Assembly (NCBI GenBank): GCA_025093985.1
Contig: JACAAK010000001.1
Span: 1,550,001 to 1,614,000, forward strand
From: Calvatia gigantea
Taxonomy: Eukaryota; Basidiomycota; Agaricomycetes; Agaricales; Lycoperdaceae
Length of the DNA: 64,000 nt
Reading direction: 5' to 3'
Below, piece by piece: positions 1 through 12,017 of the stretch. The notes under the pieces are model-generated. The model made no database searches and had not been told where the DNA came from. It saw only the letters and a list, made by a program, of their open reading frames with translations. The translations under genes and the position numbers were made by a program. Every line of letters begins with the position of its first letter. The first letter of the stretch is position 1.

Positions 1-305
1 TGGAAGGCGTTCCTTGGTCTACATTTCGTGGTGCCACAGGAGAAGTCTGAGGGGATCCCGTTCCCGCCTGACCGGTCCCTTCTTTCAGGTTCCCGCTCTC
101 TGTCTCCAGGGCCTCTAAAAAGTCCGGCAGCTATTAACCCCCCCACATGGCAACACGACAAGTTGAATCACAAGACAGATGTGGGGTTGTAACTTAACGC
201 ACCGTAAACGATTTACTACTGTTGGCAATACTAACCAAGACGTCTTTCTGATCACTTAATCTCAAAAATTGGTCACATCTCTAGATGCATCATCATCAGA
301 CTCAT
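1..305. other. Edge sequence, no gene recognised
   Basis: No reading frame here resembles a known protein. It lies downstream of the adaptin-like gene on the minus strand and probably holds its 3' untranslated region. Confidence 0.3.
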
Positions 306-2584
306 TCAGTAGGTTCTCGGAGCTGAGCTCACATGACGGATATGCCGACCCGCGTCTTGGCTTATTTCCGAAACCGTCCGAGTGACTTCAGCTGGAATCT
401 CCTCACAATCTGCTGCTATTCGCAACATTGCCAAGAGACACGGTTCCTGGACGGCAGCTAGCCACGGGGAGGTCAGCACAGCATACATGGACTGATTCAT
501 TGAAAACGCACGGTGCACGCCTTTTAACCTATGGCAAATTCCTAATAGCAATTGCACAGGTGCAAGCGCCACCACTCGGGAGTATTCTGTAGCCAAGGCT
601 GCCAGAATTATTGTCATTGTTGGGCCAAATTTAGTATCAGCATCACACAAGACTGTCAACAGCGCCGCAGCACAAGGAATACGAAAAGTTGATTCTCCTT
701 AAGGAATAAATCGAATTTTATCAGCGGGAAAACCGATAAAGAAGAGGGAAGTCCTCACCGAGCCTGATGTGAGTAAGGACACCTTCAATCGCTGAGTCCA
801 GGATGCCTTTCCCCGCTATATGCGGCTCTATGTGAGCTAGAAGATCCTTCACTTGGACCGCATAAAATTCCCCATCATCCCGCGACAGTGCCTCAAGAAT
901 CTCAAGAAGCCGTCTCGTGCGTTCATTGAATTCCCTCAGTGGCAAGGCCAAATGAGTTGTGGCAGAGATAGCTTGGTTATAATACCCATTCAAAATACTC
1001 TGATCGACTTGGCTGAGTATATGAAGGGTCTGTTGGTGGAAACCGTAAAAGAACTCGTAACTCGGTAGAGATATCAATGCGCTTACTTTTTTGCGAATGA
1101 GGTTGTCTCTGGAATCCAACAACTGCATGATTTGTTCAACTTCCCAGGCCTCGAGTGCCGCAGGAATTGCCTCCGATGTTCCAGACCAGAGGCCTGGATC
1201 CATGGACTCAAGGCAAGACAGGAACAGGTACACTTCATTCGGTATTCGTGAGGATAGGTAATCGCGTATCGTGGCTATGAGAGATGTCTGCGTCTGCTCC
1301 TCGACCGCGCACAATGTCGCCGCCTCAAATTGCTTGAATAACCGATACAACCCGAGAATGACCACTGAAACCATGAGTTGCGTCCCTTACCACAAATTAG
1401 ATGGGTACCTGTATCTTGCCCCGAGGGGCGCGAGTTTAATAAATCAAATACTGCTGGCAGGGACAAAGTTCTCAAGCTGGCCGAAGAGACGTGAGGTCAT
1501 GTACTAGTAATAAAAACAACAGTGAACACACCCTACACCGTGGACGACTTTCAATGCAGCGAGTACCGATCCACGTCCTGTAGGGGAATAATTCTGGATA
1601 CTACTTTCAAACACGTCGTTTACCGCATCTTGGATAGCCGAAGCTAACTCCAAGTTCATCTAGGAGCAGCCATGAGAACCGGATACGTGATTAAGTGTGC
1701 CGGGCTCACTCGAGATGAAGTTTCAGCAAGTTTCAATGCAGCTCCCATGACCCTTCCATCTGAATCTTGCAACCTTCTCAAGATTTTTGAATGAACGTCC
1801 CGATTCAAAATCCCGGGTTCATACTGCGACAGGCTTCGAAGAGCGTACAGGGTCCGCCGGCGAACGGATGGGCTTCAGAAGACACTTGAGTTCAAAGTTC
1901 AGGTCCAAAATAGTTGCAATACATACTGACTGGTTGTGTGACAACAAGTCGTAAAGTCGTCTTTGGACAGCGGGTATGACGTCCGCCGAAGAATTTGCGA
2001 TTATGTTGTCCAGCGCAAGGCATATACGCGAGATACTGTCGTCCTCCAAGTCCTATAAGAGGTGTTCAGCTTGGATCTCAACTGCGAATTGAAAGAACCC
2101 ACTTTACGTAGGGTATTGACGAGCATGAGACGCATCTCGTGCTCAGGCGGCATCATTTCCGCACAAAACAGATAGCCTATTGGGTATGAGCTGTTGATCG
2201 GTTTGGCCACGCATTTCGCTTCACCTATTCTCCTATCCTCCACATTAGATCCGGCTTCTGCCAGGTTGAGGGCATGCAGCAAGGCGAAGTCGAAGGACCC
2301 TTGATGAAAGATGGAGGATGTCGCAGTCATTGAGCAGTACAGAAGGATGACAAGCGCCTCCTTTGACCTTTTCTGTGGGCAAATTGAATAAGCTTCGCGA
2401 AGTTCACAAGGAAGATTACACCAACAAGTAGGCGACCTGGCTGAGCTAATTGTAGGCGGATAGCCCCGACTTCGGCCTCGAGGATCCGGTTGATTGCGCC
2501 TTCAGAAGTTGATTCTTCTACCTTGCGGACGAGGGCATAGTGCGCCCTGCTCAATGCGCCAGATGAGATGAAGGGTATGTCCAT
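306..2584 (-). CDS. Putative AP-complex large subunit (adaptin N-terminal, epsilon/gamma-like)
   Basis: A multi-exon gene read from 2584 down to a stop at 306. Helical-repeat segments typical of the adaptin N-terminal trunk can be followed through consecutive exons: MDIPFISSGALSRAHYALVRK at the start, then EAEVGAIRLQLAQPGRL, YLFCAEMMPPEHEMRLMLVN, a stretch reading SVRRRTLYALRSLSQYEPG, then KILRRLQDSDGRVMGAALKL and finally LLDSRDNLIRKK. Short introns join these phases cleanly (for example after GRLL, at RIG/YLF, and after LRK). The ATG at 2584 is chosen because the conserved start follows it at once. Such subunits form the trunk of clathrin-type adaptor complexes at Golgi or endosomal membranes. 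Which complex (AP-1, AP-3 or AP-4) cannot be settled by eye; the segment order reminded me of epsilon adaptin. The exon path between about 1400 and 1700 is uncertain and may contain a lesion. Confidence 0.55.
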
Positions 2585-2712
2585 AACACAAGCTAAGGCA
2601 ACGGCGTGGCGAGCCTCAACTGACGATCCCAAACGCCCGCCCCCTGATTACGTCAGCGACGGAAGCCTTCAACCAGTCTCCCTTCACCTTTACCTTCATA
2701 CCTCCATGCGTA

Positions 2713-3972
2713 ATGTCAAGTAGTACCGCCCATTCCTTCAACAAAATCTTAAATCATTCCAAATCAAGCTCAAGGTCGCGCGCGACAGGGGACCAGGACG
2801 ATGCAACGAGGAAATTGCGACGGCTGATTCTTGTAGATGGCATTCCATCTTCTGTCGTGCGTAATGTCAGCCTTGTGAATACGAATTCATCGAACCCATA
2901 TCCTTAGGACCCCACACTGCGACCCAGGACATGGAAGATATTGCTTCGTGTGAATGACCTTTCTGCGGATACTTTTCTTCGCTATGTGGCGAGGGGACCT
3001 TGTGAAGTTCGAGAAAAGATCCGAAACGATACTTTCCGGTAACGTGTCCCCCTCATCTAGGAGAGGAGACGCGGCCCCCTTCTGACTCGCCTTCAGGACT
3101 CTGGCAACAGATAAAGGGTTCAAAGAACGCGTCCGTGAAGACATGCTTGTTCGTCTTTTGGATGCCTTCGTATGGCGAAACCATGGTGCGTTCCTGGTTC
3201 CAAACCTAAACTCCTTCGTTCTAAAAGGTCTGCCTATTTAGATCGACAAGAGACGTCGCAGCTCGGCTTTACCTACGTCCAGGGAATGAATGTGCTGGCC
3301 GCACCATTTCTATACACCATGCCATCGGAGGTTGAAGCTTTCTATTGTTTCGCGAAGTTCATTGAAGAGTGTTGCCCGCTTTACGTTCAACCAACGTTAG
3401 AAGGCGTCCATCGTGGCTTAAAGGTGAGGCAGCCACGCGTTTGCCTGCAGTGTCTAGCATATGACCTGACGTTCCCTGTAGCTATTAGATCGCTGTCTCA
3501 AGATCGTTGATCCAGAGCTCTATGCCTACTTGCGCTCCAAGAACCTGTCTGCGGAAATTTATGCTTTTCCTTGTGGGTTCTAACAGGCAAAACCTGCTTG
3601 AGTGTAACGCTTATTTTGGTATCTCTCAAGCTGTTCTCACTCTTTGTGCATGTACCCCTCCATTGGACCAGGTCTTGCAGCTCTGGGATTTTCTCCTTGC
3701 CTTTGGCGTTCACCTGAATGTACTTTGCGTAATCGCCCAACTACTTCTTATGAGGGACGATGTTATGGCCTCGTCTAGGTACATTCTCCGTCAACATCGC
3801 TTCGCGGTTAGGCCTAATGAATCTTAATTCCAGCCCTATGCGTTTACTACGGACCTTCCCTCCTCTCGAGGCATTGCCGGTTATCGGAATTGCCGTTACC
3901 CTTGTTCGCGATCTACCATCCGAGTTGTACGATGAACTTGTCCGACATCCCTATGAGATTCTTGATTATTAG
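2713..3972 (+). CDS. BUB2: Bub2-type TBC domain protein (GTPase-activating protein of the mitotic exit checkpoint)
   Basis: Seven exons join in frame: 2713-2856, 2908-3038, 3097-3185, 3251-3423, 3482-3572, 3631-3778 and 3834-3972, giving 304 residues, close to the about 306 of yeast Bub2. The product reads LRRLILVDGIPSSV, then LRPRTWKILLRV, IRNDTFRTL, YVQGMNVLAAPFLYTMP, LEGVHRGLK, DPELYAYLRSKNLSAEIYAFP and VLQLWDFLLAFGVHLNVL. The two TBC catalytic fingers are present, IxxDxxR (IRNDTFR) and YxQ (YVQ). In yeasts the Bub2/Cdc16 family acts with Bfa1/Byr4 on the small GTPase Tem1/Spg1 at spindle pole bodies to hold mitotic exit or septation. The start lies about 130 bp from the divergent adaptin-like gene, so the two may share a promoter. 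Confidence 0.9.
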
Positions 3973-5955
3973 GTCTGAGGCGCTTTCGGCCGTTGTGTTA
4001 ACGTTCTCCACCGCACTCGTTCGGTTGTACCAATAACTAATTTGTGAAATTAGACCCAAGTTTCCGCCCATATGCTCAAGTTCTAACAGGTTGAGCTTCG
4101 ATATTTCAAAGTTCTATCACCCCTCAACGGTCAGCCGGCTGACCGATGAGACGTAATTCATTTTTAAACTTACCCAAGCGCTCATTAAAACCATGAAGAG
4201 ATGAACTCTGTCCACCTCACATTTACGCACAGTGCCACGCTCCGTATTACTGGAAAGGGGTTCAGATAAGCGAGAAATGGTCACGTTTTTCTGTATGGTC
4301 CTACCACGCTGTATGTGATCGTCACTTACTGTTGATTTATGACTGGAGATACCTATCCCCCAGACTTATGGAATCAAATGAATACCGTGGATCGCCTGTT
4401 CCCTACCCTTACTCCGCTGACCGCAGTTCGCTGCGCTCCGCCAAATGACTCCCGTACCCGAAGTTAGGGATCCCCGACCACGCACTTCAACAGGGGCTAC
4501 TCACCAGTATGCTCACCTCCTATTTACTTCACTGTGCCTCACCTTAAGAGGTACAGCAATCGAACTTGCCGTCATGTCGTAACTGGTCCAACTGGTCCTT
4601 AATACAGCCCAATATGAAAAACCCCCAGATATATCCTTCTCTACCTAAAGATTGGAAACACAGGCATCCAACTCTGGACATCTTCCGTGTCAGATTTGGC
4701 TTGCGCCAGTTTACGAGACATTGGCACCTATCATACCGGTGTAAACCACAGTCAGCCTCATCCAGTACGCTGGAGCGGTTACGGTCCCAAACTGGACTAT
4801 CAGTGGTGATGTCGGATATCACACAAATCAGGCTATCGCTAACGCGGCGCTGCAGAATTTCCGTTCATTGTTGTCGCCGGGGGCGCTCAGGACAAAAAAC
4901 TAAGCGTTCACGTCTTGCACAGAGGTGAAGTTGTCTCCCTTCCAAAATCATGCCATTGGCGCATTGATGGACGAGACGCCTACCCAATAACCGCGTCTTC
5001 ACCCGGCGCCCCGGTATTCCACCGGCCGTGAGCGTTGTCGAAACGCTATTTAATCTACATAGCCCTCCGCCGGAATGTGATTCTTCAATGAAAGCCCACT
5101 GCGTACCTTTCCCATTGATCCCCCCTGCTACAGTCACCACCCTCTTTGTGTATCAAGGTCACCAAACGTAATATGGCGTTCCTTGTGTCTTCGCACCCTC
5201 GGTGCCGTAACCTCACATCGGGTTGGATCCGTATCAACATTCAGCACTACTCGTCATGCAAAGGGCAAACCGGGGATTGAGCTTCAACGTTCAACCTACA
5301 ACTACGACACCATTTTCCAGGCCTTGACAACGATCGGTAACAAACCCTATACACCCTACACGCTTTCCAGATAAGAGTTTGCCCCTAATAACTCATACTC
5401 CGAATCACCCCCGAAAACGTAGTTCACTGGGTTGAATCTCAGTAACCGCTTGTAACGACATTCGGACTCGCTGGTTGAGATTCAGGCACTACTCACCCTA
5501 ACCCGGGTAACGCTTGTTTCTAAACATAAACTCGGTTGGCAGAGATTGGACGATAGCATGGAAGAAACTCATGCCGAAAGACGGCCAACCTAATCTGAAG
5601 CTTGAAGCCTGGAGCGCCGCCCTTCCTGGGTTGGCAAATCTTATCGGCCAGCAGCCAATAGATAAACACAAGACGCATCTAATATAAATTTGGCATCCAG
5701 CTACCGTTGCGGAAATGCTACTTCCGGTGAAGGGTGGATGCGCACAACGAGGGTCATAAAGAGATCCTAGGCAATAGACAAACACGGCTTTGGCGAATAA
5801 TACAGGAAACACCAGGAATAAAAAAATGCCCTATCAGGAAAGAGGACGTGCTTATTCTAGGTACTGGGACGGTCGCCCCGAGCGTCGGGTGGACGTTCTG
5901 AATCTGCATGCGTGACTGAAAGTCGATTGGATGGTTGGGTCCTGGGCCCTTGCCC
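3973..5955. other. Unassigned stretch between Bub2 and the bZIP gene
   Basis: No gene is recognised. Between about 4560 and 5390 the base composition looks genic and several frames stay open for 60-120 codons (for example 4566-4928 + and 4865-5140 -), but none has a recognisable domain and no convincing splice chain was found. A decayed gene or a lineage-specific protein is possible. The 3' end of the stretch probably holds the untranslated tail of the bZIP gene. Confidence 0.25.
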
Positions 5956-6663
5956 CTACTCTTCAATAATATCTTGGCAGTCAAGAATACCGCCACAACA
6001 ATCCAATTCTGAGTTAGGGCTCCGCTTCGAGTAGTCGAACGGCAACGATTGTTGTCGCGTGAAACGCGAAGGTCCTGGGGGTTCCGGAGAATCTTCTCGA
6101 TACAGCCGTTTACGACCAGAGGGATAGGCAACAACGGGAGTTGAAGAAGGTGAAGGTACCGAAGTAGCACCGGATGATTGTGTTTCAGTCTGGCTAGAAG
6201 ATCGCGCGGCGGCAATTGGAAAAAGGGGAGACGGCGCCGGTGACGGGAAAGGTGTAAGATGAGGTTGGGATGCGGGGCTTGACAGGAGTGGCAGCTGTGG
6301 AGATGGAAGATGAGGCCTTTCCGGAAACGCAAGTTGTTGAAAGCGGGTCAGGCTGTCCATGGCAAGAAAAAGGTGTTGCATTAAGTCGCGAGATGCCTCT
6401 GCCTGGAAGCTTTTTTTTCAATGTCGAAGCACGGAGATAAGCAAATAGCCTACAATTTGAGGATCAAGTAATGCGGGTGGAATATTGAGACTGGCTCTAG
6501 TTGCTTCTAGATCTTTGCGTAGTTGCACATTTTCTTCTTCAGCCTTCCGAGCACGTCCCTCCAGTTCGGCAACATAACGTGCCTTACGAGCGCGATAGTC
6601 ACGCTGTTGGACAAGAGCCCGTGTTGGCGGGATGCTAAGGTCTTTCTTGCGTCCTCGGGTCAT
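5956..6663 (-). CDS. Small bZIP transcription factor
   Basis: Two exons (6454-6663 and 5956-6402, intron 6403-6453 with GTAGGC donor and CCAG acceptor) give about 218 residues. The N-terminus holds the basic region, RALVQQRDYRARKARYVAEL, followed by a heptad-like stretch (LEGRARKAEEENVQLRKDLE), together a leucine zipper that dimerises and binds DNA in the nucleus. The middle is rich in Ser and Pro (residues about 95-160), typical of activation regions. The C-terminus has a cysteine pair in ELDCCGGILDCQDIIEE, which recalls the redox-sensitive Cys-rich ends of fungal AP-1 proteins, although it is much shorter. The ATG at 6663 opens directly into the basic region. Target genes cannot be deduced from the sequence. 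Confidence 0.8.
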
Positions 6664-7589
6664 GACGTGGGGTAATAGAGCATATAGAGGATGGAACAGA
6701 CAAGCTAATCAAGGTATGATCCCAGAGGCCGAGATCGAGGTCGCAGATAGCATACAGGAACAGCGAAGAATAGGTCAGTCTGGATAAACGATACGGTCAT
6801 GTCTTTTGGCTTCCCACAAGATGATTTAATTCAGTTCCCAGTCAAAATCAAGCTTGAGCGTCCGGAGATAAGCTCCGGACCGTCCTGCACCGAGCGTTAT
6901 CATGCCGCCTCCAACCAGAAGTTTATCAGCACGATATAGGATAAAGGGTCTTCCTGATAGCTCCTACAGGACAACATGTTCTCTGGAGCTCAGTATTAGG
7001 CCAAATCCGCTATATGGAACTAGGTTGAGATCTAGGTGAACTACCGAGGTGCTCGCCGTGGAAACATCAATAATCCTAGGTCATCGGCGGCGAGCCGCAT
7101 TCATGTATGGTTCCTGTGCCCCACTATCGACAAAATGCGAGTCTGTGACTAGCGACAGTGAAATCGCAAAACTTAAGGCCCTTCTCATGAATTCATTACC
7201 TTCAACAAGGGCCTATTTACAGCAGCGCAGATCCCTTAGACTCGACTCAGATGCAGAACAACCCCGAAGGATACCTCCACATCTGCAAGTAAATAACGTC
7301 ATTCGCCAGCCAACCGGAGTTATCTTCGAGGAATGTATATACTGGTCAACGTCCCCGAACGTCGACGCGATGTGTTGGTAGAGGCATCCCAATTATTAGA
7401 ACAGGGCAGGGATGTGTACAATATGTTTTCCGCGGTCACTGTAACTGTCCATCCGCACTAGTTAAATTTGCTGTTCTATGCCTGTCACAATGCCAGTTGA
7501 AATCACAGCGGCAACTGCCTTCCCGGTATTACTGAAGTTCAATATTATCTTATTTTTGGGTGAGCCAGTGCTATGTTTTTAGTTGGTAG
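6664..7589. other. Intergenic transition into the repeat region
   Basis: Contains the upstream region of the bZIP gene and one 110-codon frame (7049-7381 +) with no recognisable domain. GC content drops sharply after about 7400, which marks the entry into the transposon nest. Confidence 0.3.
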
Positions 7590-8010
7590 TGTTGAATCTT
7601 GATCCAATCCAATCTATTGGAAGTAGTATCTATAAATATATGAAACACTTCAGATCTAGAGAACTCACCTCTACAGAGGTTTGAGCCCTTAACAATATGC
7701 TTTGCATCATCATAGGCTGCTGTAGTACACTGTCAATGATTCATAGCTTGCATAGATTACACATACTACTGTGCTGCATTATGCTCTGAATATGCTACTC
7801 ATAGATAGTATTTCTCCCTTTAACCAGGTCATAGGGTATTATCCACTTGGACCAGTATATAAGACTCAATATGTCATATGTAGTCCTTCAGACAATTACA
7901 CTTGTCTACTACTCAAATAAGTTCTTCTCTGAACAACAAACTCACTCTACTTCATAAGTGACTACCTTTCTACACTGTGCTTTTAGCTGGTGGTAGTTTG
8001 TGTCTCAACA
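7590..8010 (-). repeat. Diverged solo LTR, Ty1/copia-like
   Basis: Starts TGTTGAATCTTGATCC and ends GTCTCAACA. Read on the minus strand it resembles the copia LTRs at 15653-16060 and 22044-22451 in order: the conserved terminus, a TATA-like CTATAAATA, and a shared ATGCTCTG.ATATGCTAC block. It is flanked by GGTAG (7585-7589) and GGTAA (8011-8015), a 5-bp target duplication with one G/A difference. No internal element sequence adjoins it, so it is a solo LTR. Confidence 0.65.
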
Positions 8011-8155
8011 GGTAAGCCCTATTGTAATCTTCAAATAGTTTGAGGAGATATTTAGTTAAATTGCACAGGATGGTTTTGCAGCTGCCAGACTGGACCATAC
8101 AAGTTCATTTCATTGGGATGAAATGTTAAACCCCAATTCTATGACACTTGTTAAA

Positions 8156-9772
8156 GAGGCAGAAATAGAATACTAGCATGATAGGGATGTACTGCTTAGA
8201 TTAAGCTGACAGAATAGATATTTAAAGATTTCTGCACAATGCAAGTTTGTGGGGAGGCAATCTGACAATATGAGGGACAATTTGTTGTGGATTTTACTGT
8301 CTTCATCACATCGTCATGCCATTTCTGACTCTGAGCCTACTATGTACCTGTTTCATCTATTCTAGTGTCAGCAATCTCTGAGTACTGACTCACATACTAC
8401 CATGCCATAGTAATTGGATGTTTCATGTAATATCTCCATCCATTCAACTAAATAACTCTCCTTGTATTTAAGCATACATACACCTCTTGTATTCAGTATG
8501 CTTAACCATCTATAGTTCCTCTCCCCTTACTTGCCCTCAAGTCTTAGCCCAAGTTGCAACCTGAGGTTCAGTCAGACTAAGGTCATAACACAATTCCATG
8601 AAATAACATAAAACAACAATGTATAGAGAATACTAGAATAGCTAACTACCTTTACTAAGAAGAGTAAAGTCAAGTTACACTGTAAAAAAGTACAACTCAT
8701 GTCTTTTATCTAAGAAGTTAACAAGACACAGAACCTCAGGTACTCCCTAAGATTCACCCTCATCAAGTCAATGACTAGAAGCACACTGTCCTACACTTAT
8801 GATACTCCAAGTACCAGAGTGTAGCAATGCAATACACTCTTAATCTAAGCTCACTTCACAAGTAAGCCCAAGGTCTTCTTCTTAGATTAAAAAGGTCTCA
8901 ACCTTAGCTCAAGTCACTTAATCCAGTTAATCTCGAAAGAACTTATTACTTTGTTTCACTCAGGCACAATAAATCACTTTTCACTATGCTTTGAAGGCTA
9001 GGCAATGGCTAGTAGGTTCCTTGCCACATCTGATATCTTAGAGGGGTTTATATATTATCTGGATGCTCATTATGACAGGATAATGATTATATGACTAGGA
9101 ATATATTATCAAGCAAGGTACAAACCAGTAGATTAGATTGCGTGCCAAGAGAGCTGTAACTTATTAGATTAGTGAAACATTGGAAATACATAAAGATTTT
9201 GGGTATTTGTTTGTTCTGGGCTTGTGTCCTAGTCTGTTCTCTGGGCTCTGCATTCTTCTCTAAATATGTAGAACATCTGAGATTTTGGATGTCATGTGAA
9301 TTGTCCTCCTATATGTTCCTAGTGAATTGTACATGAACATGTCCATACATGTCATTAGTGCTGAGTGAGTTTGTTAATCTAACAATAGTGGCATTTTCTT
9401 GTGAACATGCTGATCATCCTTTTAGATTAAGCATGTCGGACTTATTTCTCAAGTCTAGACTCATTAGAGGGGTCCTGTAGCTCTGTATAGATGTATTGGA
9501 ATAGTTTTACCACCTGGTCCAGCCAGAATCACAACTGGTTATATAGTACACTGTCAAAGTTGCTTTTAGTTAAGCACAGTAGTCATCCCATAGCTGCTGC
9601 TATCTGTCATCAATGGCCATAGTGTTCTACAATGATTGAGTACTCTTTTATTATACTGTTGGTCTTTTAAATTAGGTCATACTACTATAGGAAGGTTCAA
9701 TGTAATTATTAGATTAGGCTTGTATGCCTTAGATTAATGATTTTCAAGTGTGAAAACAGCTTTGCTATTACA
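8156..9772 (+). repeat. Unclassified 1.3-kb dispersed repeat, copy 1 (with nested gypsy solo LTR)
   Basis: Runs from GAGGCAGAAATAGAATACTA to GCTTTGCTATTACA and aligns with copies at 10999-12017 and 12948-14250. Without the nested LTR it is about 1304 bp, matching the 1303 bp of copy 3. It has no coding capacity and is AT-rich. The octamer TTAGATTA (or its complement) recurs along it. The immediate flanks share TTGT, which could be a 4-bp target duplication. No long terminal inverted repeat is visible, so its class is unknown. Confidence 0.7.
8283..8590 (+). repeat. Gypsy-family solo LTR inside repeat copy 1
   Basis: A 308-bp TGTTGTGG...TCATAACA unit of the same LTR family as 14384-14689, in plus orientation. 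It is flanked by CAATT on both sides (8278-8282 and 8591-8595). The empty site, GGGACAATTCC, is preserved in repeat copies 2 and 3, which proves the insertion. Confidence 0.88.
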
Positions 9773-9807
9773 TTGTACAACTTGCTGGCTCATAGTAAGT
9801 TGTACTG

Positions 9808-10114
9808 TGTTATGACCTTAGTCTGATAAGACCTCAGGTTGCAGCTTAGGCTAAGACTTGAGGGCGAGTAAGGGAAGAGGAAACAAAGGTGGTTAAGCAT
9901 ACCAAATACAGTGGATGTATGTATGCTTAAATACCGGGAACCATCCAGTTGAATGGATGGGGTAACTACATGAAACATCCAATCAGGTTGGCATAGTAGT
10001 TAACATAAGTCATAGATGGAGATTGCCCAACAGAAATAGGTAAAACAGATATACTAGTGGTACAGAAATGCAGACAAGGATGGAGTACAATTTGATCAGT
10101 AGAAAACCATAACA
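9808..10114 (-). repeat. 3' LTR of gypsy element B
   Basis: 307 bp, from TGTTATGACC to ACCATAACA in plus orientation. It is closest to the LTR at 34234-34540 (shared variants such as GAAGAGGAAACAAAGG and ATACCAAATACAGTGG). It is followed by the polypurine tract (complement of ATACCTCCC) and the 3' ORF remnant. Confidence 0.85.
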
Positions 10115-10136
10115 ATACCTCCCAATTTGGCTTCAT

Positions 10137-10998
10137 GCCTCAGGAAGCTTCATCAAAGTTGCCATTGACTATGGTGGAGGCGAAGGGCTTTCTTGGTTGC
10201 TCCAATGAGGTATTTTCCATCATTTGACCATATGAAGAAGACAGGCAAGTGGCTTCGTCTGTCCTGGCAGATAGGGACTGGGACACCATTGAATGGGAAG
10301 TCAGTTATAGGTAGAATTGTCCCAATAGCTCTTGACTATCATCCTCCAATAGTGTTGGTCCTTTTCTTGGCCTGGTAATACAGTGCAGAACCTTGCAGGT
10401 GGGAGAAAAACCAATATGAGTTATGGTAGAATAATGGTTTTTATGAAATGGCAGAGAGAGTTGACTTCTTCTTTCATGGAGACAGTAGTCTCTTTGTCCA
10501 TGGGTGTGTCAGATCGGGTTGGTGGTGTGGAGTTGATCATATTGTGTAGTTTCGGAGAGGGTACTATGGATCCTGTCGACAAGGGCATTGATCTCTGGAT
10601 CCTCAGTGGTCTTGTTGTGCCTGAGCAGGTTTATTGCTACATTGGCAAGTTCTAGGAATATGTCAGCAATATTGAGGTGCTTGAATACCTCAAGTCCTGA
10701 GGTCAATGTGGTTGTAGAGGCTGTGGACATGGTCTTGTTTACTGGGTGTGAGTGTGGATTGGTTTAGGGCTCAGAAGATGGCAGGAATGTGTTGGTTGGT
10801 AGATAAGGATGCATTGGCAAACCCTGCATACATGTTGGCAAAGGTAATGCATGCAGTAGCAAGGGTGATGTGTCAGTTGACAACTAATCACTTGTTTTGG
10901 GTAGTGATGGTCTTTATTTTACTGTTGGTAGCCTTGTTGACATCCTTTAGTAGGGATTCAAGAAGTTCCTGTGCTGGGGATGGTGTAGTGGCGATAAT
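10137..10998 (-). pseudogene. Decayed 3' ORF of gypsy element B
   Basis: Homologous to the third ORF of element A. Fragments such as GLEVFKHLNIADIFLELANV and LLKDVNKATNSKI line up with the A copy, in the same order and at the same distance from the LTR. The frame is broken by several stops and shifts. The upstream part is cut off by repeat copy 2 at 10999. Confidence 0.7.
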
Positions 10999-12017
10999 GA
11001 GGCAGAAATAGAATACTAAATGTGATATGGATGTATGGCTTAGATTAAGCTGACAGAATAGATTTTTAAAGGTTTCTGCACAAGGCAAGTTCATGAGGAG
11101 GCAATCTGAACAATATGAGGGACAATTCCACAAAATAACGCAAAACAATGATGTGCATAAAGAACACCAGAATAACTAGCTATCTTCAGCTAAGAAGAGT
11201 AAAGCCAAGTTACACTGTAAAAAGCACAACTTGCATCCCTTATCTAAGAAGTTAACAAGACACAGAACCTCAGGTACTTCCTAAGATTCACCCTTATCAA
11301 GTTCAATGACCAGAAGCACACTATCCTACACTTGTGATACTTCAAGTACCAGGGTGTAGCGATGCAATATGCTCTTAATCTAAGCTCACTTCACAAGTAA
11401 GCTGAGGTCTTCTTCTTAGATTACAAAGGTCTCAACCTTAGCTCAAGTCACTTAGTCCTAGTTAATCTCGAAAGAACTTATTACTTTGCTTTGCTCAGAC
11501 ACAATAGATCGCTTTTCACTGTGCTCTGAAGGCTGGGCAATGGCTAGTAGGTTCCTTGCTACATCTGACTACCTCAGAGGGGGTTTATATATTATTTGGG
11601 TGCTCAGTTATGACAAGACAATAATTACACAACTAGGAACATATTATTAAGCAAGGTACAAACTGGTAGATTAGATCGTGTGCCAAGAGAGCTGCAACCT
11701 GTTAGATTAGTGAAACATTGGAAATACAGAAGGATTCTGGGTATCATGTTTGTTCCGGACTGTGTTTTAGCCCAGTTCTCTGGGTCTGCATTCTTCTCTA
11801 AATATGTAGAACATCTAAGATTTTGGACATCACATGAACTATTCTCCTATGTGTCCCATGTAGATTGTACATGAACACTGTCCATATAGTGTCATTAGTG
11901 CTGAGTGATATTCGTTAATCTAACAATGGTGGCATTTCCTTGTGAGCATGCTGATCATCCTTTTAGATTAAGCATATCAAACTTATTTCCCAAGCCTAGG
12001 CTCATTGGAGGGGTCCC
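10999..12017 (+). repeat. 1.3-kb repeat, copy 2 (truncated)
   Basis: Starts GAGGCAGAAATAGAATACTA directly after the B 3' ORF remnant and ends at GAGGGGTCCC, where the LTR of gypsy fragment D begins. The corresponding sequence continues without a break in copies 1 and 3. TTAGATTA-type octamers are conserved here (for example near 11039, 11371, 11414, 11702, 11913 and 11965). Confidence 0.75.

Noticed and set aside
4740..4860. Heme-peroxidase fragment suggested by a short QYAGAVTV-like stretch
   Set aside because: Too short, and the residues around it do not follow the family.
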